This document shows, piece by piece, positions 18,654 to 27,228 of a DNA stretch of 64,000 nucleotides. Where the stretch lies: positions 62,001 through 126,000 of the forward strand of contig JADJUJ010000002.1 in the NCBI GenBank assembly GCA_016710765.1. Reading direction: 5' to 3'. The position numbers and the translations under genes were made by a program. Position 1 is the first letter of the stretch. Each line of letters begins with the position of its first letter. The notes beneath the pieces are model-generated. The model made no database searches. It saw only the letters and a list, made by a program, of their open reading frames with translations, and was not told the origin of the DNA. Source of the stretch: Lewinellaceae bacterium. Lineage in GTDB: Bacteria; Bacteroidota; Bacteroidia; Chitinophagales; Saprospiraceae.

Positions 18654-19532
18654 TTATACAAGGTACCGTTTTGTAAGCCCGTCGTACGCATCAATTCGGC
18701 GATCGCGGAAAAAGGGCCAGATCCGCCGTACGGCTTCTGTCCGTTGGGTATCGATGGTTACCACTGCGATTTGTTCCTGGTCGGTGCTGGCCTCGAACAA
18801 CACTTCGCCCTGCGGGCCGGCAACAAAGCTTTGTCCCCAAAACTGAATCCCCCCGGTAACGCCGGTCCAATCGGGCTCATGACCAACACGATTGACACTG
18901 ATTACCGGAAGTCCGTTGGCGACCGCATGGCCGCGCTGAATGGTGTTCCAGGCGCCGTGTTGCCTTTGCTGCTCTGCAGGTTCATCGCTGCTTTCCCAAC
19001 CAATAGCGGTTGGATAAATCAGCATTTCTGCACCAGCCATGGCCATCAGGCGTGCTGCTTCGGGGTACCATTGATCCCAGCAAACCAGGACGCCCAGTTT
19101 ACCAACGGATGTATTGATGGGCTGAAAACCAAGGTCACCAGGTGTAAAGTAAAATTTTTCATAATACGCCGGGTCATCGGGAATGTGCATTTTACGGTAC
19201 GTACCTGCAATACTGCCGTCGGTTTCAAACACTACAGCGGTGTTATGATAGATCCCTGGTGCTCTTTTTTCAAACAAGGAACTGACCAGCACCACGCCAT
19301 TGTCGGCGGCGGCTTTGGCAAACACCGTGGTATCGGGCCCGGGAATCGGTTCTGCCATATCAAACAAGGCGGTATCTTCTGCCTGGCAGAAATAAATGCC
19401 GCAATGCAGTTCCTGCAACACCACCAATTTGGCGCCCTGACGGGCACATTCGGCAATACCTTTCAGTGATTTGGCGATGTTTGATTGTTTGTCCGTGTTG
19501 CAACTTTGTTGAACAATACCGATTTTGAGCAT
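18654..19532 (-). CDS. aguB: N-carbamoylputrescine amidase
   Basis: 292 residues from MLKIGIVQQS; an ATG 18 bp upstream is an alternative. It is a nitrilase-superfamily (carbon-nitrogen hydrolase) enzyme with the Glu-Lys-Cys triad Glu41 (VLQELH), Lys114 (YRKMHIPDD) and Cys151 (LVCWDQWYPE). YEKFYFTPGD and GWESSDEPAEQQRQ are typical of the N-carbamoylputrescine branch. It hydrolyses N-carbamoylputrescine to putrescine, CO2 and ammonia in the cytoplasm. The agmatine deiminase gene lies 56 bp upstream on the same strand and makes its substrate, which supports the assignment. Confidence 0.94.
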   Translation of the reverse strand: MLKIGIVQQSCNTDKQSNIAKSLKGIAECARQGAKLVVLQELHCGIYFCQAEDTALFDMAEPIPGPDTTVFAKAAADNGVVLVSSLFEKRAPGIYHNTAVVFETDGSIAGTYRKMHIPDDPAYYEKFYFTPGDLGFQPINTSVGKLGVLVCWDQWYPEAARLMAMAGAEMLIYPTAIGWESSDEPAEQQRQHGAWNTIQRGHAVANGLPVISVNRVGHEPDWTGVTGGIQFWGQSFVAGPQGEVLFEASTDQEQIAVVTIDTQRTEAVRRIWPFFRDRRIDAYDGLTKRYLV

Positions 19533-19588
19533 ACCTGGAATTTGATTCATTTTAAATGCGATGATAGAGCCAAAAGGTTATGGCCCGC

Positions 19589-20617
19589 TTAGATTACGCC
19601 TTCGGGATACTGCATGGTAACACAGTGTAAGGAACCATGTTGTTCGATCAGTGGACGGCAGTTTATTCCGACAACAGATCGATCCGGGAAAACAGACTGC
19701 AATACCGATATGGCCAGCTCATCCTGCGGCACTTGATATGTAGGCACCAGTACCGCTTTGTTGATGATTAAGAAATTAGCATACGTTGCCGGCAGGCGAT
19801 GCCCATCTGCGGCAAAGCAGGCATCTGGCCAGGGTAAGGGCACCAATTGGTAGGGTTTTCCCTCGGCGGTCCGAAATGCTTTAAGATCCTGTTCCATCAA
19901 TTGCAGCGCAGTATAGTGCTCGTCATCAGGGTTGTCGCAGCGGACATAAGCGATCGTTTCCGGGTCACAAAACCTTGCGAGCGTGTCGATATGGGAATCA
20001 GTGTCATCGCCTGCCAAATAGCCGTGGTGCAGCCATAAAAAGTGCTTGAAACCCATTTTCTGGGAAAGCGCTGCTTCCAATTCCTGCAAATTGAGGTGCG
20101 GATTTCTGTTGGGCGAAAGCATACATTCTATTGTGCTGAGCAGCGTTCCCATGCCATCGGTTTCAATTCCTCCACCTTCCAACACTAGTCCTCCGAAATG
20201 CATGGGTACCCGAAAAACGGCTTGTTGTTTCAGTACAGCATTGAGGCCATTATCGAGATAGGCGGGAAATTTCAATCCCCAGCCATTAAAAACAAAATCA
20301 AGCAACAGCAATTGCCCCTTTGATTCCACGGTGATGGCGCCGTGATCGCGTGCCCAGGTACCGTTGCTGGGTGCCGCTACCAGGATCAGGTTTTCTGCAG
20401 GAACACCGCTAAGCCAGGCCCTGGTACTCTTCTGGTCAGAACAAACCAAAATAACCTTCTCGTAGGGACAAATGTTTTTGACAATGTCGAGGAAAACAGG
20501 CATCACCTGAGGAAGCATATCAGACCAATCGGTACCGGCGTGGGGCAAGGTCAGCTGAACGGCGGATTGTGGTTCCCATTCGGCGGGCATGCGAATTTCA
20601 AAAAAAATTTCGGGCAT
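19589..20617 (-). CDS. aguA: Agmatine deiminase
   Basis: 342 residues. It belongs to the peptidyl-arginine-deiminase fold family and converts agmatine to N-carbamoylputrescine plus ammonia. Visible motifs are RMPAEWEPQSAVQLTLPH at the N-terminus, WARDHGAI with the active-site Asp, VLEGGGIETDGMGT, WLHHGYLAGDDTDSHIDT and the catalytic Cys332 near the C-terminus (SLHCVTMQYPEG). The length and order match AguA. It precedes aguB in a two-gene putrescine operon. Arginine decarboxylase is not in the window. Confidence 0.95.
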   Translation of the reverse strand: MPEIFFEIRMPAEWEPQSAVQLTLPHAGTDWSDMLPQVMPVFLDIVKNICPYEKVILVCSDQKSTRAWLSGVPAENLILVAAPSNGTWARDHGAITVESKGQLLLLDFVFNGWGLKFPAYLDNGLNAVLKQQAVFRVPMHFGGLVLEGGGIETDGMGTLLSTIECMLSPNRNPHLNLQELEAALSQKMGFKHFLWLHHGYLAGDDTDSHIDTLARFCDPETIAYVRCDNPDDEHYTALQLMEQDLKAFRTAEGKPYQLVPLPWPDACFAADGHRLPATYANFLIINKAVLVPTYQVPQDELAISVLQSVFPDRSVVGINCRPLIEQHGSLHCVTMQYPEGVI

Positions 20618-20991
20618 TTTTTATAAAAGATAAGGGCCGCAAGGTACCCTGTTTTGCAGTAAAATTATATTCGGAATGCGCAAAATGGCCTTTTTGGGGA
20701 GAAAATTCGTGTCTTTCCCAAAACCGTAATTATGTTTGGTTTTTACCAAACATAAAAAAATATGAAAAAAGACTTTGTTAAAATTTCCGATGATTAACTA
20801 CCTTAGCCCCGTCCTATTAGTAACGCTACACCACCCCCGGTGATTACCGGAGAGCGATCCTACCAAATAAAATCTTGATACTTAGTGTTTTCGGCCCGGT
20901 AACCAACCGACCTTGAACCTACATTTAATCCACAGGATTTGTATTCACCAATGTGAATCATATTCATTCACTAAATTAAACTCATTATCGT
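20618..20991. other. Intergenic region upstream of susC1
   Basis: 374 bp between divergent aguA and susC1. It contains the palindrome at 20731-20754 and a GC-richer stretch with CCCCGGTGATTACCGGAG near 20840. If transcription starts near the palindrome, the 5' leader would be over 200 nt. No sigma-factor/anti-sigma gene and no small frame of note is seen. Confidence 0.45.
20731..20754. promoter_or_regulatory. Perfect palindrome overlapping a TAnnTTTG-like -7 box
   Basis: TATGTTTGGT and ACCAAACATA are exact inverted arms around TTTT. The left arm contains TATGTTTG, which fits the Bacteroidota -7 consensus TAnnTTTG. No T tract follows on either strand, so an operator is more likely than a terminator. 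A clear -33 element is not visible. Confidence 0.4.
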
Positions 20992-23964
20992 ATGAAGTTT
21001 TTGCACACACTTTCCAAGTGCGGCTTCCTTGTAGCAGCCTTGCTGCTGATGGGAAATGTCGCTTGGTCCCAACGCACTGTGAAGGGGAAGGCAACCGATG
21101 CCGACTCTGGAGAGGGTTTGATCGGCGCAACTGTTGCTGTTGTCGGTACCACCCGTGGCGCTGTTACGGACATTGACGGAAATTATTCCGTAGATGTACC
21201 TGAAGGCGCAACACAATTGCGTTTTTCTTACACTGGCTACACGGAGCAGGTCATCGACCTTGGTGCTTCCAATGTAGTCAATGTTGCCATGAAGCCGGGA
21301 ACAGTTCTCGACGAAGTGGTAGTTATCGGTTACGGCACCCTGAAGTCCAGGGAAGTAACCAGTTCCATCGTTTCCCTGAAATCGGAAGACTTCAACAAGG
21401 GTAACGTTACCAATCCAGCCCAGTTGATTCAGGGTAAGATTGCAGGTGTATCGATTTCCCGTCCGGGCTCCGACCCTAACGGCGATTTCACCATCCGCCT
21501 CCGCGGTCTTTCTTCCATCCAGTCGGGTACTTCTCCGCTGGTGGTAGTTGACGGTGTTCCTGGTGTTAGCCTTAACCTGGTTGACCCCAACGACATCGCT
21601 TCCATCGATGTACTGAAAGACGGTTCTTCTGCCGCTATTTACGGTACGCGCGCCTCTTCCGGCGTTATTTTGATCACCACCAAGAAAGGTGTAGCCGGTA
21701 CGACCCGTGCGGAATACAACGGTTTCGTTGCTTTCGACCAGGTTGCCAAGCGTTACAATGTACTCAGCGCCGATGATTTTATCGCTGCTGGTGGCACCGA
21801 CCTTTCTCCGAACGACAACACCAGCACCGACTGGTTCAATGAGATCACCCAAACTGGTGTTTCCAACGTTCACAACCTCAGCCTTTCCGGCGGTGTTGGC
21901 AAAGGCAGCTTCCGCGCTTCCTTCAACTACCGCGACAATTCCGGTATTCTGCGCACCACAGGCCTTAAGCAGTACAACGGTAGCCTCAGCTTTACCCAAA
22001 AAGTGCTCAACGATCGCTTGCGCATCGATGGTAACTTGTTCCTGACTTCCCGTGAGTCGGAGTACGGTTTTCTGGAGGCCTTCCGCTATGCTATCGTAAA
22101 CAACCCGACGGCAGGTGTAAAAAGCACAGATGCAGAGTATACAAGGTTTGGTGGTTATGTTGAAAAAGACCTTTTCGACTACTTCAACCCGGTTGCTATG
22201 ATCGAGCAGAACTACAACCGTGGAAACATCAACCGCATGCTGGGCAACGTTCGCGCTACCCTCGATCTGACTTCCAACTGGAATGTTTCGATGAACCTCA
22301 GCCAGGAGCGCAGTGCCAATAACGGCAGCGAGTTCTACAGCAAGCAGAGCAAATTCCGTGGTTTTGGTCGCAATGGTGTGGGTATCCGCAGCGTCGACAA
22401 CTCCACAACCAACCTGTTGGAACTCCAAACGGAGTACAAACTCAACTTGGGTGGCAACAGCGATCTTCGCTTCCTCGGTGGTTATGCTTACCAGGACTTC
22501 CAGTACAACGGCTTCCGGGCTGATGCTGGTAACATCCTTACCAACGTACTGGAAAACAACAACTTGCGTGCCTTCCAGGAACTACCACGCGGCTTGGCTA
22601 CGGTTACCAGCTACCGCAACGAGAATAAACTGATCGCTTACTTCGGCCGTGCATTGTTGAACACCGACGATACTTACTTCGGTCAGGTGGGTCTGCGCCG
22701 CGAAGGTTCTACCCGTTTTGGCGCCAACAACCGCTGGGGTCTTTTCCCATGGGTGAGTGCCGGTGTGAACATCGAAAAACTGACCGACATCCCTGGTGTT
22801 GATCAACTTAAATTCCGTGTTGGTTACGGTGTAACCGGTAACCAGCCCAACCAGAATGGTTTGTCTGTACTGCAATTTGCTCCAGGCGCTTCATTCTACT
22901 ACAACGGCAACTACGTGCCCAGCTACGGTCCTTCTCAGAACGCCAACCCAGACTTGAAATGGGAGCAAAAAGGCGAATTTGACGCTGGTATCGACTTCAA
23001 CCTGATGGATTACAAAATTGGTGGTTCTATCGACTTCTACAACCGTAAGACCAACGACCTTATCCTGAACTTCCCGGTACCAGTTCCGCCAAACCTCGCT
23101 GCTACCACATGGCAGAACATCGCTTCCTTCGAAAGCACCGGTTTGGAAGCTGTTGTTAACTTCAACAATCTGGTAAACAACGACAATTTCCAGTGGACCC
23201 CAGGTTTGTTGTTCTCCACCTACAAAGTTAAACTGACTGACCTCGGTCGTGCCGACACCATTGCTTCTGCAAACGTAGGTGCACCTGGACAAAACGACGT
23301 ATACTACACCATTCTCTACAATGGTGCACCACTCGGCCAACTTTGGGGACCAAAGCGTGAAAGTGTAAATGCTGATGGCACGATTACCTACCAGGACCTG
23401 GACGGTAATGGCACTGTTGACATTAATACCTTCAACGCCGACCAAACCAAAATCGGTAGCGGTATTCCTGCATTTGAACTCAGCATGGTAAACAGCTTTA
23501 CCATGGGTAACTGGGACCTGAACTTTTTGCTTCGCGGTGTGTTTGGTCATGACCTGGCCAACGAATACCGCGTATTCTACGAAAACCTGGACCCAACCGC
23601 TGCAACCTGGAACAAAGTAGATACCAAATACTATGATCCTACCCTGACGGCTTCCAACCGTTTTGACGATGCACACGTAGAAAAAGCAACTTTCCTGCGT
23701 TTGGACAACGCTACCCTGGGTTACAATTTCAACCTTGGTTCCGGCACCTGGTTCAACAAGGCTCGTTTGTATGTGAGCGGACAGAACCTGTTCACCATCA
23801 CTGGTTACACAGGTGTAGACCCAGAAGCTCGTCTTGAAGATCCAGGTAGTGTGGACAATGGTGGCCGTACCGCTACGCCAAATCCACTTAATATCGGTAT
23901 CGACCGTCGCAGCACCTATTTCCTTGCTCGCACGATTTCCGTGGGCGTAAACCTTGGTTTCTAA
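20992..23964 (+). CDS. SusC/RagA-family TonB-linked outer-membrane transporter (copy 1)
   Basis: 990 residues. The signal peptide (1-26, ending NVAWSQ) is followed by a carboxypeptidase-regulatory-like beta domain (about 28-95), the TonB box DEVVVIGYG (107-115), a plug with PAQLIQGKIAGVSISRPGS and VVVDGVPGVSLNLVDPNDIASIDVLKDGSSAAIYGTR, and a C-terminal beta barrel ending in Phe. It imports a polymer fragment across the outer membrane with its SusD partner, which starts 33 bp after the stop. The substrate cannot be read from the sequence; no CAZyme or peptidase gene is adjacent. Codon use is strongly biased to C/T endings (GGT, CGT, AAC, GAC), which suggests high expression. Confidence 0.95.
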   Translation: MKFLHTLSKCGFLVAALLLMGNVAWSQRTVKGKATDADSGEGLIGATVAVVGTTRGAVTDIDGNYSVDVPEGATQLRFSYTGYTEQVIDLGASNVVNVAMKPGTVLDEVVVIGYGTLKSREVTSSIVSLKSEDFNKGNVTNPAQLIQGKIAGVSISRPGSDPNGDFTIRLRGLSSIQSGTSPLVVVDGVPGVSLNLVDPNDIASIDVLKDGSSAAIYGTRASSGVILITTKKGVAGTTRAEYNGFVAFDQVAKRYNVLSADDFIAAGGTDLSPNDNTSTDWFNEITQTGVSNVHNLSLSGGVGKGSFRASFNYRDNSGILRTTGLKQYNGSLSFTQKVLNDRLRIDGNLFLTSRESEYGFLEAFRYAIVNNPTAGVKSTDAEYTRFGGYVEKDLFDYFNPVAMIEQNYNRGNINRMLGNVRATLDLTSNWNVSMNLSQERSANNGSEFYSKQSKFRGFGRNGVGIRSVDNSTTNLLELQTEYKLNLGGNSDLRFLGGYAYQDFQYNGFRADAGNILTNVLENNNLRAFQELPRGLATVTSYRNENKLIAYFGRALLNTDDTYFGQVGLRREGSTRFGANNRWGLFPWVSAGVNIEKLTDIPGVDQLKFRVGYGVTGNQPNQNGLSVLQFAPGASFYYNGNYVPSYGPSQNANPDLKWEQKGEFDAGIDFNLMDYKIGGSIDFYNRKTNDLILNFPVPVPPNLAATTWQNIASFESTGLEAVVNFNNLVNNDNFQWTPGLLFSTYKVKLTDLGRADTIASANVGAPGQNDVYYTILYNGAPLGQLWGPKRESVNADGTITYQDLDGNGTVDINTFNADQTKIGSGIPAFELSMVNSFTMGNWDLNFLLRGVFGHDLANEYRVFYENLDPTAATWNKVDTKYYDPTLTASNRFDDAHVEKATFLRLDNATLGYNFNLGSGTWFNKARLYVSGQNLFTITGYTGVDPEARLEDPGSVDNGGRTATPNPLNIGIDRRSTYFLARTISVGVNLGF

Positions 23965-23997
23965 GGAACACTCAAACAACTTAAACAATCATTTAAT

Positions 23998-25557
23998 ATG
24001 AAAAAATTAGCACTGTCCGTGAAGTTGCTGCTCCCAGCACTTTTCGTACTTACATTTAACAACTCCTGTACGAATCTCGATGAGAAGTTGTACGACACGC
24101 TGACGGAAGATACCTTCCTTCAGACGGAAGAGGAGTTTATCTCAGCGCTGGGCGCTGCTTATACCAGCCTGTACGCCCTGGGCAACCACGGCGCATACTG
24201 GTCGGTACAGGAAGTTTCTTCCGACGAAGTGATGATTCCACAGCGCGGTGGCGACTGGGGTGACGGTGGTCAATGGATCAACGCACACCGCCACGAGTTC
24301 AAGGCTGCTGACCCAAACATCAACAACTCCTGGAACTTCCTGTTTGGTGGCGTAAACACCTGCAACCGCTTGATTTTTCAGTTCCAAACTTTGAAAGATG
24401 CCGGTAAAGCTGATGCCGTTTTGGCTGATAAATTCATCGCTGAACTGCGTGTACTCCGCGGTTTGTACTACTACTGGCTGCTGGACACCTTCGGCAATGT
24501 TCCGTTGGTAACCGACTTCGACGTACCCGATGGCTTCTTGCCTGCGACGAAGACTCGTCAGGAAGTGTACGACTTTGTAGAGAGCGAACTCAATGCTGCT
24601 GTTCCACTGTTGGACAAAGCAGTTAACGGTACCACCTATGGTCGTATGAGCTACTATGTGGGTAAGGCTATTCAGGCAAAATTGTACCTGAATGCAGAAG
24701 TTTACACCGGTACTGCTCAATGGCAGAAATGTGCGGATGCTTGCAACGAGATCATCAACTCCGGTTCTTACCAGGTTGAGGCCGACTACTACGCCAGCTT
24801 CATCACCAACAACCAGACCAGTAAGGAAATCATTCTTGCCGTTCCTTACGATCAGGTATTTGCACAAGGTTTTAACCTGGCGCAAATGACCCTTCACTAC
24901 GGCTCACAGGCTACGTTTGACCTGCAGGAGCAACCATGGAATGGCTACTGCTCCCTTCAGGAGTTCTATGAAATGCACGATGCCAACGACGACCGTATCA
25001 ACAATTTCGTAGAAGGCCCACAGTTTGCATCTGACGGTGTTACACCAGTTATTGATGCCAGCGTTGAGCCTAATGACCCTGATGGTCCACAATTGAACTT
25101 CACGCCACAAATCAACGAGCACTTCCCCAACGCACTGCGTCAGGCTGGTGTGCGTATTGGCAAATATGAGTTCAAAAAAGGCGCTACCGCAAACCTGAGC
25201 AACGACTTTGTGATCTTCCGCTACTCCGACGTTCTTATGTCCCGTGCTGAGGCACTGTGGCACCTGGACAACGCTAGCCAGGAAGCACTTGACCTCGTGA
25301 ATGTTGTTCGTGTTCGCGCTCGTCAGCCTCAGTTTGGTGCCCTTACACCAGACCTTCTGATTCAGGAGCGTGGTCGTGAGATGTTCTACGAAGGCGTACG
25401 TCGTCAGGACCTGATCCGCTTTGGCAAATACGGTCAGCAGTTTTATGGCAATGCAACTGGCTGGATGCCAGGTTCTGCAGACACCAAGCAACTGTGGCCT
25501 ATCCCAACAGCACAGATCAACATCAACCCCAACCTGGTGCAAAACCCTGGTTATTAA
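23998..25557 (+). CDS. SusD/RagB-family substrate-binding lipoprotein (copy 1)
   Basis: 519 residues. The N-terminal hydrophobic segment ends at Cys in FNNSCTNLDEKLYD, as in SusD lipoproteins exposed on the cell surface. TPR-like helices hold the conserved LRVLRGLYYYWLLDTFGNVPLVTDF. The C-terminal part has VIFRYSDVLMSRAEALW, QERGREMFYEGVRRQDLIRFG and LWPIPTAQININPNLVQNPGY. It acts as the lid and binding protein for the preceding SusC. It shares the same marked codon bias and is followed by a strong terminator. Confidence 0.96.
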   Translation: MKKLALSVKLLLPALFVLTFNNSCTNLDEKLYDTLTEDTFLQTEEEFISALGAAYTSLYALGNHGAYWSVQEVSSDEVMIPQRGGDWGDGGQWINAHRHEFKAADPNINNSWNFLFGGVNTCNRLIFQFQTLKDAGKADAVLADKFIAELRVLRGLYYYWLLDTFGNVPLVTDFDVPDGFLPATKTRQEVYDFVESELNAAVPLLDKAVNGTTYGRMSYYVGKAIQAKLYLNAEVYTGTAQWQKCADACNEIINSGSYQVEADYYASFITNNQTSKEIILAVPYDQVFAQGFNLAQMTLHYGSQATFDLQEQPWNGYCSLQEFYEMHDANDDRINNFVEGPQFASDGVTPVIDASVEPNDPDGPQLNFTPQINEHFPNALRQAGVRIGKYEFKKGATANLSNDFVIFRYSDVLMSRAEALWHLDNASQEALDLVNVVRVRARQPQFGALTPDLLIQERGREMFYEGVRRQDLIRFGKYGQQFYGNATGWMPGSADTKQLWPIPTAQININPNLVQNPGY

Positions 25558-25580
25558 TTGATGATTTGAGTTTCAAATAC

Positions 25581-25617
25581 ATAGCCATCCCGGTTCGCCG
25601 GGGTGGCTATTTTTTTT
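25581..25617 (+). terminator. Rho-independent terminator of the susC1-susD1 operon
   Basis: Stem ATAGCCATCCCGG / CCGGGGTGGCTAT with a TTCG loop and one mismatch, followed by a run of eight or more T. It begins 24 bp after the susD1 stop. Confidence 0.9.
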
Positions 25618-25716
25618 GGCTCGTGCGAAGCGGGAATGGGGAGCATTGGCCAATGGGGGAATAGGGGCAGATGATGCCGCAGGCGGTGATCTTTCCTGTT
25701 GATCCGCCTTTCGCCA

Positions 25717-25861
25717 GAACTGAGGGTGTGACTCAAAATCATGCCCTAAGTTCTGTTTGCAATCCTGCTTTCGCCGGACACTGTGGTAGAAGAAACTATT
25801 GGGTTGTGCATAGGATTGCGGCGGTTATACTGAGGGCGTGACTCAAAGTCACACCCTCAGT
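25717..25861. repeat. Two related short hairpin repeats
   Basis: Hairpin 25717-25753 (GAACTGAGGGTGTGACTC and a matching right arm) and hairpin 25829-25861 (ACTGAGGGCGTGACT / AGTCACACCCTCAGT, 15-bp arms with one mismatch) share the core CTGAGGG-GTGACTCAA. The flanking text also repeats TGGCTAAAGCAGGAT-like words at 25946-26036. Their function is unknown. Confidence 0.6.
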
Positions 25862-26047
25862 TTCTCGCACACGGTTTGGCTATAGCTGGAATGCGACCAG
25901 TAATTTTATATGCATTTTCATACCTTTACGGCCTTCTAATACAGAGTCTGACTAAAGCAGGATTGCGACCAATCTGTGTTGTCGGCTACAAATCCGTTAG
26001 GTTGCTTTTAACACACGGTCTGGCTAAAGCAGGATGGCGTCGTTTGC

Positions 26048-27150
26048 CCGGGCGAAGCCAGCCCATCCCCACCCTATGTCATGTCGACCCGCCGCAGGCG
26101 AGGGAGACATCTTTGTTGCATTGCTGCATTGTTTCATTGTTACCCTGTTACATTGTTGCATTGAAATTTCGATTTACAGTATCTGCTGTTGGGTAGGTCC
26201 CTCGCACGCTGCCGCGGGCTCAGGATGACAAGGGTTGCGGCAGCGCTGCTGTATCGTTTTGGAAGCCCGGCGAGCAGCGATTCACGGCATGGTAGGTACA
26301 ACAATGAAACAGAGCAACAGTGTAACAGTGCAGCAAAGAAAAAGTGCAGCAAAGATGTCTCGCTCGCCTGCGGCGGCTCGACATGACAGATGCATAATAA
26401 AAGGCTGCCACGCTACGCGTGGCCAAAAGATGAACAGTTCCCATACCGGAGCAATCCACAGTTCTTCTTCCCCCGGGCGAAGCCAGCCCATCCCCCACCC
26501 TATGTCATGTCGACCCGCCGCAGGCGAGGGAGACATCTTTGTTGCATTGCTGCATTGTTTCATTGTTACCCTGTTGCATTACTGCACTGCAATTTCGATT
26601 TACGGTATCTGCTGTTGGGTAGGTCCCTCGCACGCTGCCGCGGGCTCAAGATGACAAGGGTTGCGGCAGCGCTGCTGTATCGTTTTGGAAGCCCGGCGGG
26701 CAGCGATTCACGGTATTGTAGGTACAACAATGAAACAGAGCAACAGTGTAACAGTGCAGCAAAGAAAAAGTGCAGCAAAGATGTCTCGCTCGCCTGCGGC
26801 GGGTCGACATGACAGATGCATAATAAAAGGCTGCCACGCTACGCGTGGACCAAAAGATGAACAGTTCCCATACCGGAGCAATCCACAGTTCTTCTTCCCC
26901 CGGGCGAAGCCAGCCCATCCCCACCCTATGTCATGTCGACCCGCCGCAGGCGAGGGAGACATCTTTGTTGCATTGCTGCATTGTTTCATTGTTACCCTGT
27001 TGCATTGCTGCACTGCAATTTCGATTTACGGTATCTGCTGTTGGGTAGGTCCCTCGCACGCTGCCGCGGGCTCAGGATGACAAGGGTTGCGGCAGCGCTG
27101 CTGTATCGTTTTGGAAGCCCTGCGGGCAGCGATTCACGGTATTGTAGGTG
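26048..27150. repeat. Tandem array of about 2.6 copies of a 426-bp unit built on a large inverted repeat
   Basis: Units begin at about 26048, 26473 and 26900 (spacing 425-427 bp) and are nearly identical. Each full unit has a 39-bp left arm beginning TGTCATGTCGACCCG (26077-26115, 26503-26541) and its reverse complement as the right arm (26350-26388, 26776-26814). A second pair of TTGCATTGCTGCATTG-type words lies just inside. A roughly 85-110-bp spacer with CACGCTACGCGTGG joins the units. The third unit (left arm 26929-26967) lacks its right arm. Frames of about 139 codons recur because the DNA repeats; they resemble no protein. This is an intergenic palindromic repeat cluster, probably mobile or formed by unequal recombination. 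Confidence 0.8.
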
Positions 27151-27168
27151 AAACAGTGAAACAATGAC

Positions 27169-27212
27169 AAAAAAAGCCCCCATTCCCGTTGCCGGAAATG
27201 AGGGCTTTTAAA
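27169..27212 (-). terminator. Rho-independent terminator of the MopE-repeat gene
   Basis: On the minus strand AAAAGCCCTCATT pairs with AATGGGGGCTTTT and is followed by a T tract. It lies just past the stop codon at 27229. Confidence 0.85.
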
Positions 27213-27228
27213 GGTAACCCATCGGTCA

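Noticed and set aside
20971..23988. Long minus-strand frames (485 and 365 codons)
   Set aside because: Antisense to susC1; its strong codon bias suppresses stops on the other strand.
26235..27080. Two similar 139-codon frames in the repeat field
   Set aside because: They are alike only because the DNA unit is tandemly repeated; no signal peptide, domain or ribosome-binding context, and each runs through the inverted-repeat arms.
26048..27150. CRISPR array
   Set aside because: Units are 426 bp and near-identical throughout, with no short direct repeats separated by unique spacers, and no cas genes nearby.
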